Assembly (NCBI GenBank): GCA_025094145.1
Contig: JALLLS010000109.1
Location: 35,520-99,519, forward strand
Length of the DNA: 64,000 bases
Source of the DNA: Spinellus fusiger
Lineage: Eukaryota > Mucoromycota > Mucoromycetes > Mucorales > Phycomycetaceae
Reading direction: 5' to 3'
The notes below the pieces were generated by a model, which searched no databases, was not told where the DNA came from, and saw nothing but the letters and a program-made list of their open reading frames with translations. The position numbers were made by a program, and so were the translations under genes. Shown here piece after piece: positions 22,523 through 35,267 of this stretch; within the stretch, counting starts at the first letter, position 1, and each line of letters opens with the position of its first letter.

Positions 22523-23288
22523 TTAATTTAGACTACTAATAAAACTATCAATATTGTACTCTTCTTCGTAGTCTTTGTCATCCCATAAGTTCTCTAGATT
22601 CTCAAGAACAGCCTTGGCCTTGCCCATGCCATCAGAGGCTGCTGCTGCTGCTTCCTCGGCTTTCTTTTTCTTTTTTCTATTCTCAGTAGCCTCGCTACTC
22701 ACACTGAAGAGGTCTAGAATTTGATCTGTGTCCATACTCTGCAGTCCAGAATTCTGCTGATTAACCACTGAATTGGCAATGTTCAGCTTGAACTTCTGCA
22801 GACCCATGATCTTCTCTTCCAGAGTGCCGCGTGTAATGAGACGATACACATTCACAACCTTCTTTTGCCCAATACGATGGGCTCTGTCCATGGCTTGTAA
22901 ATCCTTCATTGGATTCCAATCATGCTCAACAAAAATCACTGTATCAGCTCCTGTCAAGTTAAGACCCAGTCCTCCCACATGCGTTGTCAAGAGCAACACA
23001 TCAATGGAGGGATCTGCATTGAACTTCTGGACAAGTTCGTGACGTTTGCTGGCATCTACAGAGCCATCCAAGCGTAGATAACTCACAGTGGGCATGAGTC
23101 TGCGGAAGAGATCGTTCTCTATAATGTCCAACATTGTTTTGAGCTGACAGAAAATAAGAGCACGATGTTGACTAACAGCACCAATGGCCATAGCAGCAGG
23201 ATCAGACTCTGATTCAGTGGTAGTGACGCCAATACCACACTCTCCAAGAAGTTGTCTAAAGAAGAGGAAAAAGGGTGATTGTTTAACA

Positions 23289-23323
<35 letters not shown>

Positions 23324-26300
23324 GGGTTTGCAGTAACTCTCCTCTAAACCTATGTTCTCGTACCTTAACGCAAGCAGCTTGGGGGCATTTTGAATGTCAT
23401 GCAGTGATGTATTGGTGCGTGCCAATTGAGCCTGAACACGATCATAGCTAGGATGTTTATCATTGACCACCAGAAGAGGATGGTTACAAAGCTTGCGTAG
23501 GTACTGAAGTGCTTGGAAGATATGGGTAGCCGTCTTTCCTCCTCCTCCATTGGTTTTCCCTGCCTCTGTTCCAAGATCCTGCTCAACCTCATTCTTGGTC
23601 TGAGACTTTGCAAATTCTTCATACAGGTTTTTCTAGGACATGGAGGGAGAAATGTTAGCATTGCCCTCACACTGTCTGTTGAATGGCATCTCCTGCTCAC
23701 CTGTAAATCACTCAGTTCACAGTAATAGTCTTGGATGATTTTGGGTGGTAGATCGTGCAGTACATCTTCTTTCAAACGACGCAAAAGGAATGGCAAGACC
23801 TGTTTATGCAAGGCTTCAAGCGCCAGCGCACCTGCCTCCTGGTCTTTGGATGAACTTTTGCTGTCTCGACTCGCCAATATAGGTCGGCCAAACCTTTCAT
23901 TGAATATCTTCTCAGTTCCTAAAAAGCCTGGCATAAGGAAGTCGAAGAGTGACCATAGTTCCAAGACATTGTTCTACATTGACTTAGTTTTTTTATATCT
24001 CTCTCCCTTTCCCTCTCTCTCTATTCTCTCTATTCCCTCTCTTTCTATATAAAGTAGAGATTTACCTGTATGGGTGTGCCTGATAAAATAAGACGATGGT
24101 TGGATTTGATGGTTTTAATGGCCTTTGTGATCTTTGTTTTTCCGTTCTTAATGATATGTCCTTCATCAAGAATACAGTAATTCCATTGAACATTGGAAAG
24201 ATCATCAATGTCATTACGAATAATATCATAGGACATGATGATTATATCAAAGTTGTTGAGAGTAGACCGCAATCTAGAAGAGGATTGTCTTAGTCCTTCC
24301 ACACACTACTCATTTTTAAATAGATAGATGAGATACCTCTTTCTTTCTGCAGGTCCGCCTGTGTATAAAAGTGGCTTCAGATGATCAGAGTAATTTAATA
24401 CTTCATGGTACCAATGGCCTGTAAGTGTAGGAGGACAAATCACAAGCGATGGACAGGGCACTGAATCCGGGGCTTTGGTGGCTGCATATTTCTTGGTTCT
24501 CAAATAATGATCACTGGTAAGAATACAAATGGACTGAAGTGTCTTGCCCAGCCCCATGTCTACAAAGCAAACAGAACCATAAAGACATGTTATATGACGC
24601 TTCTCTTCTCACCCTTGTATAAAACCTCTTACCATCACATAGAATGCCGTGAAGATGGAACTTATTAAGAAAGGCAAGCCAGTTGACACCTTCCTGCTGA
24701 TACTTTCGAAGTTCAGCTTTGATCTTGACAGGGATTTCAAAATTCTCAACTTTGGAGCTATCCAGCAGCTGCGACAGGAATCTACGTTCTTCATCACGAT
24801 GCGAAAGAAGCTCTGCTGACATGCCGGGTGGATCAGGAATACCCGCTTCCAGAGGAACAAGTTTAATCAAGAGAGCAAAGCAGTTGGTGCATATCAAACG
24901 CACAGCATCATCAGTATCACTCATGCAGCCAAGAATAGGCACCACAAGAAAGATGGTGTAGGGTAGGATCTTGGTGTCGAGCATCTGCACGAGATGATAG
25001 ACGAGTTCAGACGCACCTTGTCGGTGGTGGACATGAAGTTGGTTGCCGAGTTCTGGCAAGACACAGTCGATGATGATTTGCATTGTTTCTGCTGTCATAA
25101 CATTGGCAATAGTAGCTAAACAACGGGCACTCACTTGGCGAATAACGGCATAGCGTGATTGCAAGGCTGCACAAATGTCAGGCACAATGCCAATGATCTA
25201 TACAACACCAATGCATAGACATTAAATCATAAGAAAGACGGTCTATTGTGGTGTAGTGTCTTGTCTTGTATCTTCATTTCTTTACCTTATCATACAGATC
25301 CTGAGACAGACAAGGTATCACAGTACTGATAATGGTGAGTGTGTCGATAAGATCCTGTCCTAGCTGGAAATTACGTCCAATCAGTGCATCTGTTTCTGCC
25401 ACACTGTCAACTCCTGTGGTAGAGTGAAAGACCTGCTTTAGCTTAAACGACATACACTCCCACAGTTTAGGGACAATATCAAAGACATGACGACCGAATT
25501 GATCACACAGTTCTTTCAATGCTGTTTCTGCACCACGCTTCATCAGCTGTGCTTCTTTCTGTTCAGGAGTAGGGACTGCCTCTTTTGCATTGGCTATAGG
25601 CTTGGTAGTCTCCTCTTTTAGAATAGATAATATTCCCAACGTCGTCTGGTTCTCTTCTAATACAGGCGTTTTGGTCGTATCCGAGCATAAGAATGTACAT
25701 AGGTTCTTGACAATCTTGTCATTGGGATTGGCACGTTCAAGGGTACGAGCACACAGAGCTACTAAGTCTGCCAAGGTAGCAGCTGATCTCTGCTGTAACT
25801 CACAGTTCTCTTCAAACTAGAGGAAGCATTAGTAAAGATACTTTCATAAGAAAGAAAGAAATATGAAGACTACAATCGCCATGGACCTATATTTTTAATC
25901 ATTAAATTACCTTGATACTATTCATGACACTGCGAATGATTGAGTTTAGCTTGGAAGGAAGTACACCCAACTCAACCACTGCTCCTGCAGTACTGGCATA
26001 CACATTGACTTCCACTTTTTGCTTCAATTCTTCATAGTAGCCTAGAGCAGCCACTACACGGCGTTGTCGTTCTTGTAAGACTGTCAACGTAGCCGCTCTG
26101 CTCTTGCTCTTGGGCAGTCGTTCTAACAGAGCAGTAAAGGCCTCTCCTACGACCCAGCTGGCTGTTTCAATACCAAACAGGGTTTCATGTTCTGGGGAGG
26201 CTTCTCCCAGAACATAGGTGGGCAGCACAGGAATAATTGTGATTGGCAATTGAGCTTCTACAAAGGTGTTCAGAAGCGACTGACATTCACTGCGGATACG

Positions 26301-29300
26301 CTTGAGTTGGTACACCAATTCAAAGTAGAACCCAGTGCTATCAGAGGCAGCATTCTGCAGATTATGGATCATTGCTTGAGAAAGAACTTTGGGGAAGTTG
26401 TGGGTGGTTGCTAGTATTGCATAAGGAGGAGCATGGCTAATGCAATCCGCCTGATAACGTGTTTTCAAAACTGCCTTGGCCCATTCCTCAATCGCCATGG
26501 CTCCCAACTGTCTCTTTAATGCCCATTGAGAAGTAAGCAATGTCAACAGCACCTCCTGGTAAGAGAGTTCCATGGAGTCGTCTGGCCAAGTGCTCATGGC
26601 CATTCCCAGTGCTGAAGTACAAGCAATTCGACATCGCATTACTTTTTCAGTCGTCACCAGCGACAGATCCTGTGCAATCATGCCTGCGTCCAGGTTGTGG
26701 CCTGTTTCTTCCTCCTCGTCACCACCACTAGTATTCTGGGGCATAGTGGAATTTGAAGCATTGCCTCGAATGCCTTTCTTCACAATGGGTTTCTTTGTGG
26801 GTTGGTCGTCTTTCATCTGTCCACCCAGTCCAAAGGCCCCTGGTGGTTTGTAAAAGTGGGTAGCTACATCCAAGGGCTGTCCTATAGGTGTCATGGCAAT
26901 TTCAAACCAACTACCAAGCCAATTAGCAGTGCCTTGAAGCACAAGTTGCTGATCCACGCGGCCTCCCATTGTCAGGTCTTTCCACACTTTGAGTGTTTTC
27001 TTCAGCACTTCTGGTTTTTCCTCTACCACAAGATTCTGGAATACAAGGCGATACACACGCTCATCCACCCACTCTGAAGAAGTCCCACACTCGAGAAAGG
27101 TCAGCAGTGTATTCAGTACTGCTAGTCGTACGCCTGTGATGGTATGTCGAAAGAACGGGTGGAGTCGAGGCACAAGATCTCCCAATGAATATTCACTTCT
27201 TACAATCTTCATTACACCTGGCTGCTCAAACATCTTGGCGATCAGATCCATCACGGCCCCCGTTGAAGCTGTCAAATCATCCTTGAGATCCACCAAGCAA
27301 TCCCACAGGGTAGTAATAACATTGCTCACTCTATCTTGGGTACTCATTCTTACAAATTCAGCAGTGATGGGCAACAGAGTGGCTGCACTGACAGCACGTA
27401 CATCATCGTCGTGGTCACGCAAGCCGAGAATCACAGCTCGGGTGGTGCCTTCGACCAATATCTCGACCAAATCTTTTCGTACAGCCACAGCGTACTTTAA
27501 TCCAAGCAGACCGGCATGACGTACTTCCCATATAGATTGTCCATTGAAGATAGGCACCTCTTGAGTAATCAGTTGCAGTAGTGTTGTGTGGACTTTGGCG
27601 ACGGACAAGGGCTGCATGGATTGGAGAACAACGCCCAGTGTTTGAGAACAGGTCTCACGCACTGGACATACAACTTGGTCTGATACGAAATCAGCAAACC
27701 GATCCAGTGCAAATACACATAGCAGTCGAATAGCTACATCTTCAAGCCAAGCATCGTGTAATGCACTGTTCTTTTCTGAAGACAGGCCTTCTACACACCG
27801 TCATGGTAGAAAGTAAAAAAAGATAAAGATAATAAATAAATAAAATGAAGGATGCGTTTTTTCTCTTTTTCTCTTTCTCTTTTTCTCTTTTTCTCTTTTT
27901 CTCTTTTTCCCTTTCTTCTCGTTAGGAGGGCAGGGCAAAGGAACTTACCTATTTTTCCTACACCTACACCATGGACTTTCAAGATACTGCGGATACCAAT
28001 GCCTGCACCATGGCGGATTTCCCAAGCAGGATCAAATAGATCCATGCACAGATGCTCACAGACCATTTTAAATGGCCATTCATTGGGTGACTCTTGTGTA
28101 TTGACAGGCATTTTTGCTTCCACAACAAACTTGTTGGATTTTGGCTGGGCTGTTAATTCAAATGCTGATCATGAAAAGAGAAAGGGTACACCAGAAAGAA
28201 AGAAAAGGATATGAGTATGAGTATGAGATGTTCTTTGGTCAAAACTCCTTCTTCTTTTAACCCAAGAGCCAATTCCAAAATCCATCTAGTATGTCTCTTG
28301 TCACTCACTCTCTTTCTCTTCCTTGACGGGTTTTGGTACTGCAAACTCGGGTTTTCCCTTGAGATCCAACACACGCACCCTAAGGTCCTATGGGTCAGCA
28401 TGCATGACTGCAGATTCATTGCCTCTGCCACTGCTGTTGCTCCATGGAGAGTGCCAAGGCAAATCCACTTACTTGTCTTTGTTCTTATTGAGTTTGGCAT
28501 CCTGCTTCATCTTGCGCTTCAGCATATTACGCTCACGTGCTGACAGACCTGCCATGTTGACTTCGGCCACGGCAGGGGTCACAGGTGCAGAGGGTGTGGC
28601 CATGGAAGAAGACGAAGACGAAGGTGAGGGTGTTGGACTGCCTACTTGAATTCGTGGGTTGTGTTTTGGCTTGATGCGTGTTTCGAGATCGAGATCGTCT
28701 ACCAAATCCACTGCTTACCCCCACCCACCCACACACATACACATACACCAGCATCATCAGTATAAGCTTATTCTCTCTTTTCTCTCTCTTTTCTCTCTTT
28801 CTCTAGACGGATTCTGTCACTTACCATCCATAAACTGACTCCCCAAGCCAAGTCTTTCTCTTAGATTGCGACGCTGAAGTTCTAGTCGTTCTTGTGGTGT
28901 CATATCAGAAAGATCAATGTCATACTCTTTGCCTGCAGAGCCCAAAAGTAACTTTCCGTGGGCAAGGACAGAGGCAAGATCAAACTGATGAAAGTTCAAC
29001 TTGTGGGTGTCTTCTAAAGATGCTTCATTGATGTCTTGGCTGTCGATGGGGTCCCATACCGGCACATTGGCTGCAATTGCCTCTAGTGCCAATCCTGCTG
29101 CCCATCGAGTGTCCCAGGCTTTGCTTCGAAGATGTACAACCACCTAAGCAAACAAACAAACAAACAAAAGAAGTGTGTTATTCTCATCATTCTCTTTCTG
29201 TGTGCCTGTATGTAGATAGATACATATTTATAGGTATAGGTAGGTAGGTATTTGTAGGTGAGTGTTGTATACACTTTTTCTTTTTCTTTTCTTTCTCCTT

Positions 29301-29521
29301 TCTCTAATTTAAGCAGTTACCCTCGACAGAAGATTATAAAGTTCTCCTGGATGTTGTTTTTGAATTTCGCCTAGTTGTTGAGCAGCTGTTCGACGCACAG
29401 CAGCCGTCGACCCAGTGTCCAACAAGAGCACCAGACGGTCGAGTCTGGAATGGACGTCTAAGCTATCTACGGCTACAAAAGTATTCGTCTTTATATTTTA
29501 TTTTTTTTACCTTGTCGCCAT
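22523..29521 (-). CDS. MOT1: TATA-binding-protein-associated factor Mot1/BTAF1 (SNF2-family ATPase)
   Basis: A gene with many exons that starts with an 11-nt coding exon (29511-29521, MATR) spliced over a 66-nt intron to LDRLVLLLDTGSTAAVRRTAA, the canonical Mot1 N terminus. The N-terminal ~1100 residues are HEAT-repeat-like (ALEAIAANVPVWDP; VRHAGLLGLKYAVAVRKDLV; DDDVRAVSAATLLPI). The SNF2 motor follows: motif I MGLGKTLQSICIL, motif II DEGHIIKN, motif III LILSGTPIQ, then ELWSLFDFLMPGFLG and the helicase C lobe with VGGLGLNLTGADTVIF and AMDRAHRIGQKKVVNVYRL. It ends YNIDSFISSLN. Mot1 removes TBP from DNA using ATP and regulates Pol II transcription in the nucleus. All key ATPase motifs look intact, and no break was seen. 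An intron near 23270-23330 holds CA/GA microsatellites. Total length should be near 1800 residues, usual for the family. Confidence 0.95.
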
Positions 29522-30176
29522 GGAAAAAAGGGAAAGAAAAGAAAAGAAAAAAGGTGCTTAAGCGCAAGGTCAAATTATATGAGCAGTGGCTTTGGCTTTA
29601 ATGCACTCCAAGGAAAAAGTAACCCTTTATAAGATTTTGATATTTGCGCGATTTCAAGCCAGCTGTCAAACAGTCACACTGAGAAAGTCATTCCTGCCTT
29701 GAGTGAATGAATGCATCTGATTGGATGAGAAAAGTAGAGTGAGAGGATGATGCAGTGGACCTGTGGAATCAGCTGCTGCTTATTGCTTATTACTACTTAT
29801 TACTTATTACTACTTATTACTTATTACTACTTATTACTTATTACTACTTATTACTAATTATTACTACCTATTACTAATTATTACTACCTATTACTAATTA
29901 TTACTAATTATCACTACTACTAATTATTATCACACCAACCCCACCATTCATAGGATCAAATACAGATTGGATTATGTTACACACGAGTTTATTTATTGGT
30001 AAATTACAGCTCATATTAATGAAGAAATGGATGTTGTTTGTACAGATGATAAAGTATTATATACATTAAGAATGGACCCAGGAAATCAACAGTTGTATGT
30101 TCATTGGATCAAGACATGCAGTCATCCCATGGATAGATAGGACGAGGAGGGGGCAATGGTAGAAAGGGGCCAATGT
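29522..30176. other. MOT1 upstream region with TTACTTATTACTAC minisatellite
   Basis: This is the MOT1 5' flank plus a minisatellite at about 29776-29930 built from TTACTTATTACTAC and TTACTAATTATTACTACC-like units. No gene is evident. The right end carries the 3' flank of the small frame at 30177-30464. Confidence 0.6.
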
Positions 30177-30464
30177 TTAGTTTTTATCGGATTCTCGAAT
30201 GCATGGACAGAAATCCTCATGTGAAAATTGGGACACATCAACACCGCATTTAGGACAGAAGGTGTAGTAAAGACCCATGTTGGAGAGAGGAAATAGAATG
30301 TCATCGGTATGGCTGTAGTGACTGTAGTGACTGCTTGTGCTTTGTACGTGTGTGTGTGTGTGGGTGTGGGTGTGGGTGTGGGTGTGGGCATGTGCGTCCA
30401 TGTGTGGGTGTGTGGGGGCTACTGGGCCACTGATGAATTGTTTTGCAATTGAGTTCATTGTCAT
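30177..30464 (-). CDS. Small Cys-containing hypothetical protein
   Basis: A 95-residue single-exon frame. The N-terminal half holds a His-Thr repeat (HTHTHTH) encoded by a GT-rich microsatellite. The C-terminal part, LSNMGLYYTFCPKCGVDVSQF then SHEDFCPCIRESDKN, has a CxxC pair and a later CxC, reminiscent of a zinc ribbon. I do not recognise a family. The cysteine spacing and ordinary amino-acid use in the last 40 residues argue for a real gene; the microsatellite and short length argue against. Confidence 0.4.
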   Translation of the reverse strand: MTMNSIAKQFISGPVAPTHPHMDAHAHTHTHTHTHTHTHVQSTSSHYSHYSHTDDILFPLSNMGLYYTFCPKCGVDVSQFSHEDFCPCIRESDKN

Positions 30465-32517
30465 TGAGTGTGTTTTTTTATGGAAGTGTGTCGTAGAGTG
30501 AATGGCTTTGATAAAGAGAAGCAGAAAGACTTGGAATTAAGCTAAAGAAGAAAGGCAGAAATGGAAAAGACAGGTGGGTACTTATAGGCACGGGAATTTC
30601 TGTCACGAGTAATCCACTGAGCACAGTCATGGCTTACACTCAAACGGGGTCTGTTGTTGTACACTAATATGGAATCTGCTGCGGTTTAAAATGGCACAGA
30701 TCTTATGGAAAATAAAATTATGTTGGTTCCGAAAATGATATATTTAGGCAGGCTTAGCAACCAGTCATTCTGTCTACATTTAAACTTTGTCCTATCTTTG
30801 TTTTTCTGATTTTTTATTTTTTTAATTTTTACCTCCCTCTTGTTTTTTTTGTTTTTTTTTTTCATCTTTCTCCCCTTTCATCCAATCCTCTCCCCCCTCT
30901 CCCTCCCCCCTTTCTTCTTCTTCCTACTTGATCCTCTCTCTCCCCCCTTCTCCCCCCCCCAAACATACACACACACACATACCTACATACACATACCTTC
31001 TTACTCCTCTCTCCCAATCATCATCCAGTATAGCCATGAGTTTCATATCATGGAAGAAATAAGTTTATGGAGAAACAACCCCGATAATCTATCTCAGAAT
31101 ATGAAATTACACGTAGTCATGAATCAGCATTTCGACTATGTGTTTATTGCTAAGCAACCTTTTCTGTCTGTTGCCTTACATTGTGAAACCATGACTACTA
31201 ATAATATCATCCACCTGTGGCGTATAACAATCATCTCATCTGTCGTACACTCAGCTATTTGTTATGCTCATAAATTAACCTTGGCAAATGACTAGTGTGT
31301 CTTTACATTAATAATACCAAGAGATCAGTGTCAAGTGATGAGTCTTTTCATTAATAAGAAAGATGTACAAAAGGTGTTTTTCTTTTTTTTTCTTTTATGA
31401 AAGAGATGGAGTGATGGGAAGATGGAGAGATAAAACAATAGAAAGAAGAACTCTATGACTCATCACTGTAAATGTCAAGAAGAGTGGCTTTGATACACTA
31501 GAGTCTCTTTCTCTCTTTCTATTCCAGTATAGTATAGTATATTATTCTCTCTCTCTATTATGTGTCATTGATATTCATTGATATCTTAAACTATTGATTT
31601 ACTAATATACCAAAGAATGGAGCAATTGAATGTCTTGACTGTTCATGTCTTGAGTGTTAGATTTCTAAATCTGTTGGGCTGTTTAGCTATTTTGAATGAG
31701 TAAGAGTCTATTTTAGTGATTCATGTATTGATTGACTGATACATTCTGTCTATGTGCATTGAGTCTTTTTCGCTATCTATTCAATAATTTTATTTTCATA
31801 TCTCACTATAGATTAATTTGCTTATCCATATACGGTGGGTACTCTTAGTCATCTGGCAAGTAATACTATATCAATGTAAGTAGGTAGGTACATGCATGCA
31901 TTGATTTATTGATACCTTTATTATTATTATTATAGCTATTGAGTGAGTTGGCTTGACACTTTATGTAGTGAGCTTATCTGCTGTCAAGAAATTGAATTGC
32001 TCAACTAGTAAGCTATTTATTTACTTATCTACCTGTCTACTGAACTATTTTAATGTTTTATCATGTTGACCTATTGACATGTCCACCTGTTAATCTGTTT
32101 CAATGTGAATTTACTAATATGTTAATTTCTTAATTTCTTAACTTCATTCTTTTATTGTTATTTCTGGGGGGAAAGAGAGAAGAAAAAAAAGAATAAGAAA
32201 AGGGGGAAAAGAAGGCGGTGAGGGTGAACCAATGGCGGTAAATGAAGAGAAATGGAGTCACTACCACGACTTATACCAGAGGATGGGGAATGGCAGAAAG
32301 AAGAATACAATAAAGACATTCTTCTACCTTCTATTGTCTTCTTACCTTCTATTGTCTTCTTTGACAGCTTCCTTTCTTTACGCCTTATCATATTTGAGTC
32401 TTCATGTCTATCCCCAAGCCACGAAGCTGATAATCTGACCTAAAAAACAGCGCCACAGCCACTCCCTCAATGCAGAGTCAGTGTAGCTAACGACAGTCCT
32501 CTCTTCTTTCTCTTCTT

Positions 32518-32553
32518 TTTATTATGTTTATTATGTTTATTATGTTTATTATG

Positions 32554-32604
<51 letters not shown>

Positions 32605-32655
32605 GATAGATAGATAGATAGATAAATAGATGGATAGATGGATAGATGGATAGAT
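32518..32655. repeat. Compound microsatellite (TTATG, ATT, ATAG)
   Basis: Four or five TTTATTATG units are followed by about 16 ATT triplets and then GATA/GGATA tetranucleotides. Confidence 0.95.
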
Positions 32656-33074
32656 CAAATAGGTCCTACACTTGGAAAGTTGAATTAAGACCCATCGATT
32701 GTAATTCTTACTGTTTCAAATGGGCGCATCGATGATTGTATTTCAAAAGAAGATATAATGAACTCCTGAAATCACAGTTTATCTTCAACTATGGGTTGGT
32801 CGAAACTCAAACAATGCAAAAAAAAAAGGACTTGCTGCTGATTGGATCGCCCTGTTGATTTGGCACCTTTTTCTTTATTTCTTATTTCTCGATGCTTTCA
32901 ACACAATAAAATAGGTTCTTTGTCTGTGCTACATGTTCACCACTGACATTCATCTCGTCACAATGTAGTGTTATAATAATTATATATTTATATAATAGTC
33001 TCTTTTTGCTCCACATGAACGTAGAAGGAAAAAATGGAGATCAACAGCTGTTCAGGGTTTGTTACCTGTTCAGA

Positions 33075-33190
33075 AATATTCTTATATTTATATTCTTATA
33101 TTTATATTCTTATATTTTATATTTATATTCTTATATTTTATATTTATATTTTATATTTATATTTATATTTATATTTATATTTATATTTTT
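33075..33190. repeat. TTATATTTATATTC minisatellite
   Basis: A tandem array of TATATT-based units of 6-15 bp. A similar array of TATATTTTATATTC units lies at 53410-53525. Confidence 0.9.
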
Positions 33191-34399
33191 TTTTCTTGTA
33201 CTTGTTCTTTTTTCTTGTTTGTTTGTTCATATCGATCAATGCATGCAAGTAAGAATCATCATCACATTCAATAGGAGGAATGGACAACTGAGAAGAATAA
33301 ATCAAATAATTGTTGACACTAGTGGGAACACAGTGAGGATATATATTTAATTGTGTTCACTTGATAAAAAAAAGTCTCTTTATTTTCCCAGGTTTATGTA
33401 GCCATCAGAGGAGAGAAATCATACACACCAGAGAGAACGTGCCTGAGCATTACTTGTACAAGTAGAAATGTATCACACAGAAAGTTAATTAGAGATTGAC
33501 TTTCCTGTTTCCTTTTTTAATTATTCAAGATATCAATGCACTTGTAATGTGTAATAGATGCACTGTCAATGCAGTAGCAATAACAAATAGCAGTAGCAAT
33601 GCATTCTATCTCATTAGAATTCCCTTATTATTACAAGTCCCCATCCATAGATATCTTCCCTATCAAAAACAAAGCCGTCAGATCAATGGCATTAGCTGAT
33701 GTATTTAGCCTGGTCATATGTACATGGATCAGAAGATAAAGAGATAGAAAGGGAAGCTGCAAGTCATGTCCCCTTGACAAAGCTTATACTGGATTGCTAT
33801 TGAGTCTACTTGTCCTCTTTTCACAGTGAATATTCTCTCTATTCTCTCTATTCTCTCTATTCTCTCTATTCTCACCCTCACATCACTTATTATACTTATG
33901 CATCATGCACTCTGCAATAACACCACAGAAAATAAAACAGAAAGTGTCTTCCAAATAAAAAGGACTTCTTTCTTATTGATTTATTATAGTTGAACCATTT
34001 GGCGTTTCACTCTTTTGACTTTCCCCCTGTCGTCTTTGGGTTTTTAGGCCAAAGATATGCGGATCATTAAAACGTGTAGTTAAACTCTCTTATTCATTAT
34101 TCCGCAATTCTATTTCTTTTATGCTCTTTCTAATGGCTTTTAGCTTCAGGGATATACTATCAAAATACTATGAGTTGTTGACATCCCTTAATATTCGATA
34201 GTGTCACCACCCTAATTAGGTAATAACGGACTTATAATATCCAAAAAGAGTAGTCTTTCTGATTATGGCAAAAATCTTTACGACACCCCCTCTATTTTGG
34301 CCTTTCTCTTATTGGCTGTCATCTTGGAAGGCGCCAAAGGGGTAGACTGTGACTTGTTCTCTTCTTCCATTTTAACTTGTTTCAGTGATGGCCGCCCTA

Positions 34400-35259
34400 C
34401 ACACTCAAGGATCTTTCTGGCTTTGAAGCAGTAATACAGCCTTCTTTTTATGGAAATATAATTAAAATTAAAAGAATTATGGGTATCAAATCTATTATTT
34501 CCTTTTGTGGATACCTCACTATCAAATTGTATTATCAATAGAATAGAGTGTTGATGAATGAAATAGTTTATTATAATACTATAATAATATAGCTACTGCC
34601 CAAGTGCATTCCCTTCATAGCAATAGAATTCACACCCTAATAGCCTTGTGTTTTATCCTTGGGAGATATATACCACTAGAGAATACACTCTAGACACCGT
34701 TGACAGTAGAGAAGACTACCCAAGACTGACTTGAGAGTCTTTATTAATGACAGAAGAGTGTCTTGTGGAATACAATGAGCTCAAGCCCAGTATTAGAAAC
34801 AATACCTAGTTATTATTAATTACTATTGTTAATACCAGTTACAATGAGACAGTTGAGGTGATGATGGATAGTGAGTCAATGAATGAATACACTGTTCTCA
34901 ACACAACTAAGTTTGGTTCTATTTTATGGACAATGATTAGAATTAACTCTATAAATTCTATAATAAACATCTTTCTTAAGCAGTGTTCTACTGCAAATAC
35001 TGTGGGCTTATGGATAACACATGTTAAACAATAAACTCGATGACTGAGTTCCAATATTGGCTTCATTTCTTCCTTTTATATCCAGATTGATAGCGTTTCA
35101 TTGCAAAGTCAATTATCATTGCTAAAATAGGCAAGTAGGGTTTGAAATAGCCCATTTAGACAGGGAAAACCCCTTTTCAAACACATTAGCCAATCATAAG
35201 AATAGTGTGATTTTATTCTCTGTGTATTTCCTTATATATCCCGAATATCTTTGGACGTG
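34400..35259. mobile_element. Non-autonomous TIR element (MITE-like), copy 2
   Basis: An 860-bp copy in the same orientation as copy 1. The left end is CACACTCAAGGATC and the right end GATATTCGGGATAT (minus sense) through CTTTGGACGTG, slightly decayed TIRs. TA flanks both sides (34398-34399 and 35260-35261), supporting a TA target duplication. The right end lies 8 nt beyond the SRP72 stop codon, so the insertion replaced the gene's 3' UTR. Confidence 0.82.
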
Positions 35260-35267
35260 TATTTTGA

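Larger units (their letters stand above)
30465..34397. other. Gene-poor interval with microsatellites
   Basis: About 3.9 kb with no convincing gene. It contains a C/T-rich tract (30830-30960), CTCTATT repeats (33835-33875), a TTATG then ATT then ATAG tetranucleotide mosaic (32518-32655) and TTATATTTATATTC-type repeats (33075-33190). Short frames at about 31049-31295 and 32232-32443 lack domains. A short frame at about 34278-34397 (minus) with VKMEEENKSQSTPLAPSK is of unknown status. Confidence 0.45.

Noticed and set aside
31049..31295. Plus-strand frame MEEISLWRNNPDNLSQ...
   Set aside because: No recognised domain, no supporting neighbours, and AT-rich flanks with microsatellites; not supported as a gene.
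34278..34397. Minus-strand fragment with VKMEEENKSQSTPLAPSK considered as a displaced SRP72 C terminus
   Set aside because: With the TIR element removed it is not in frame with SRP72, and stop codons intervene.
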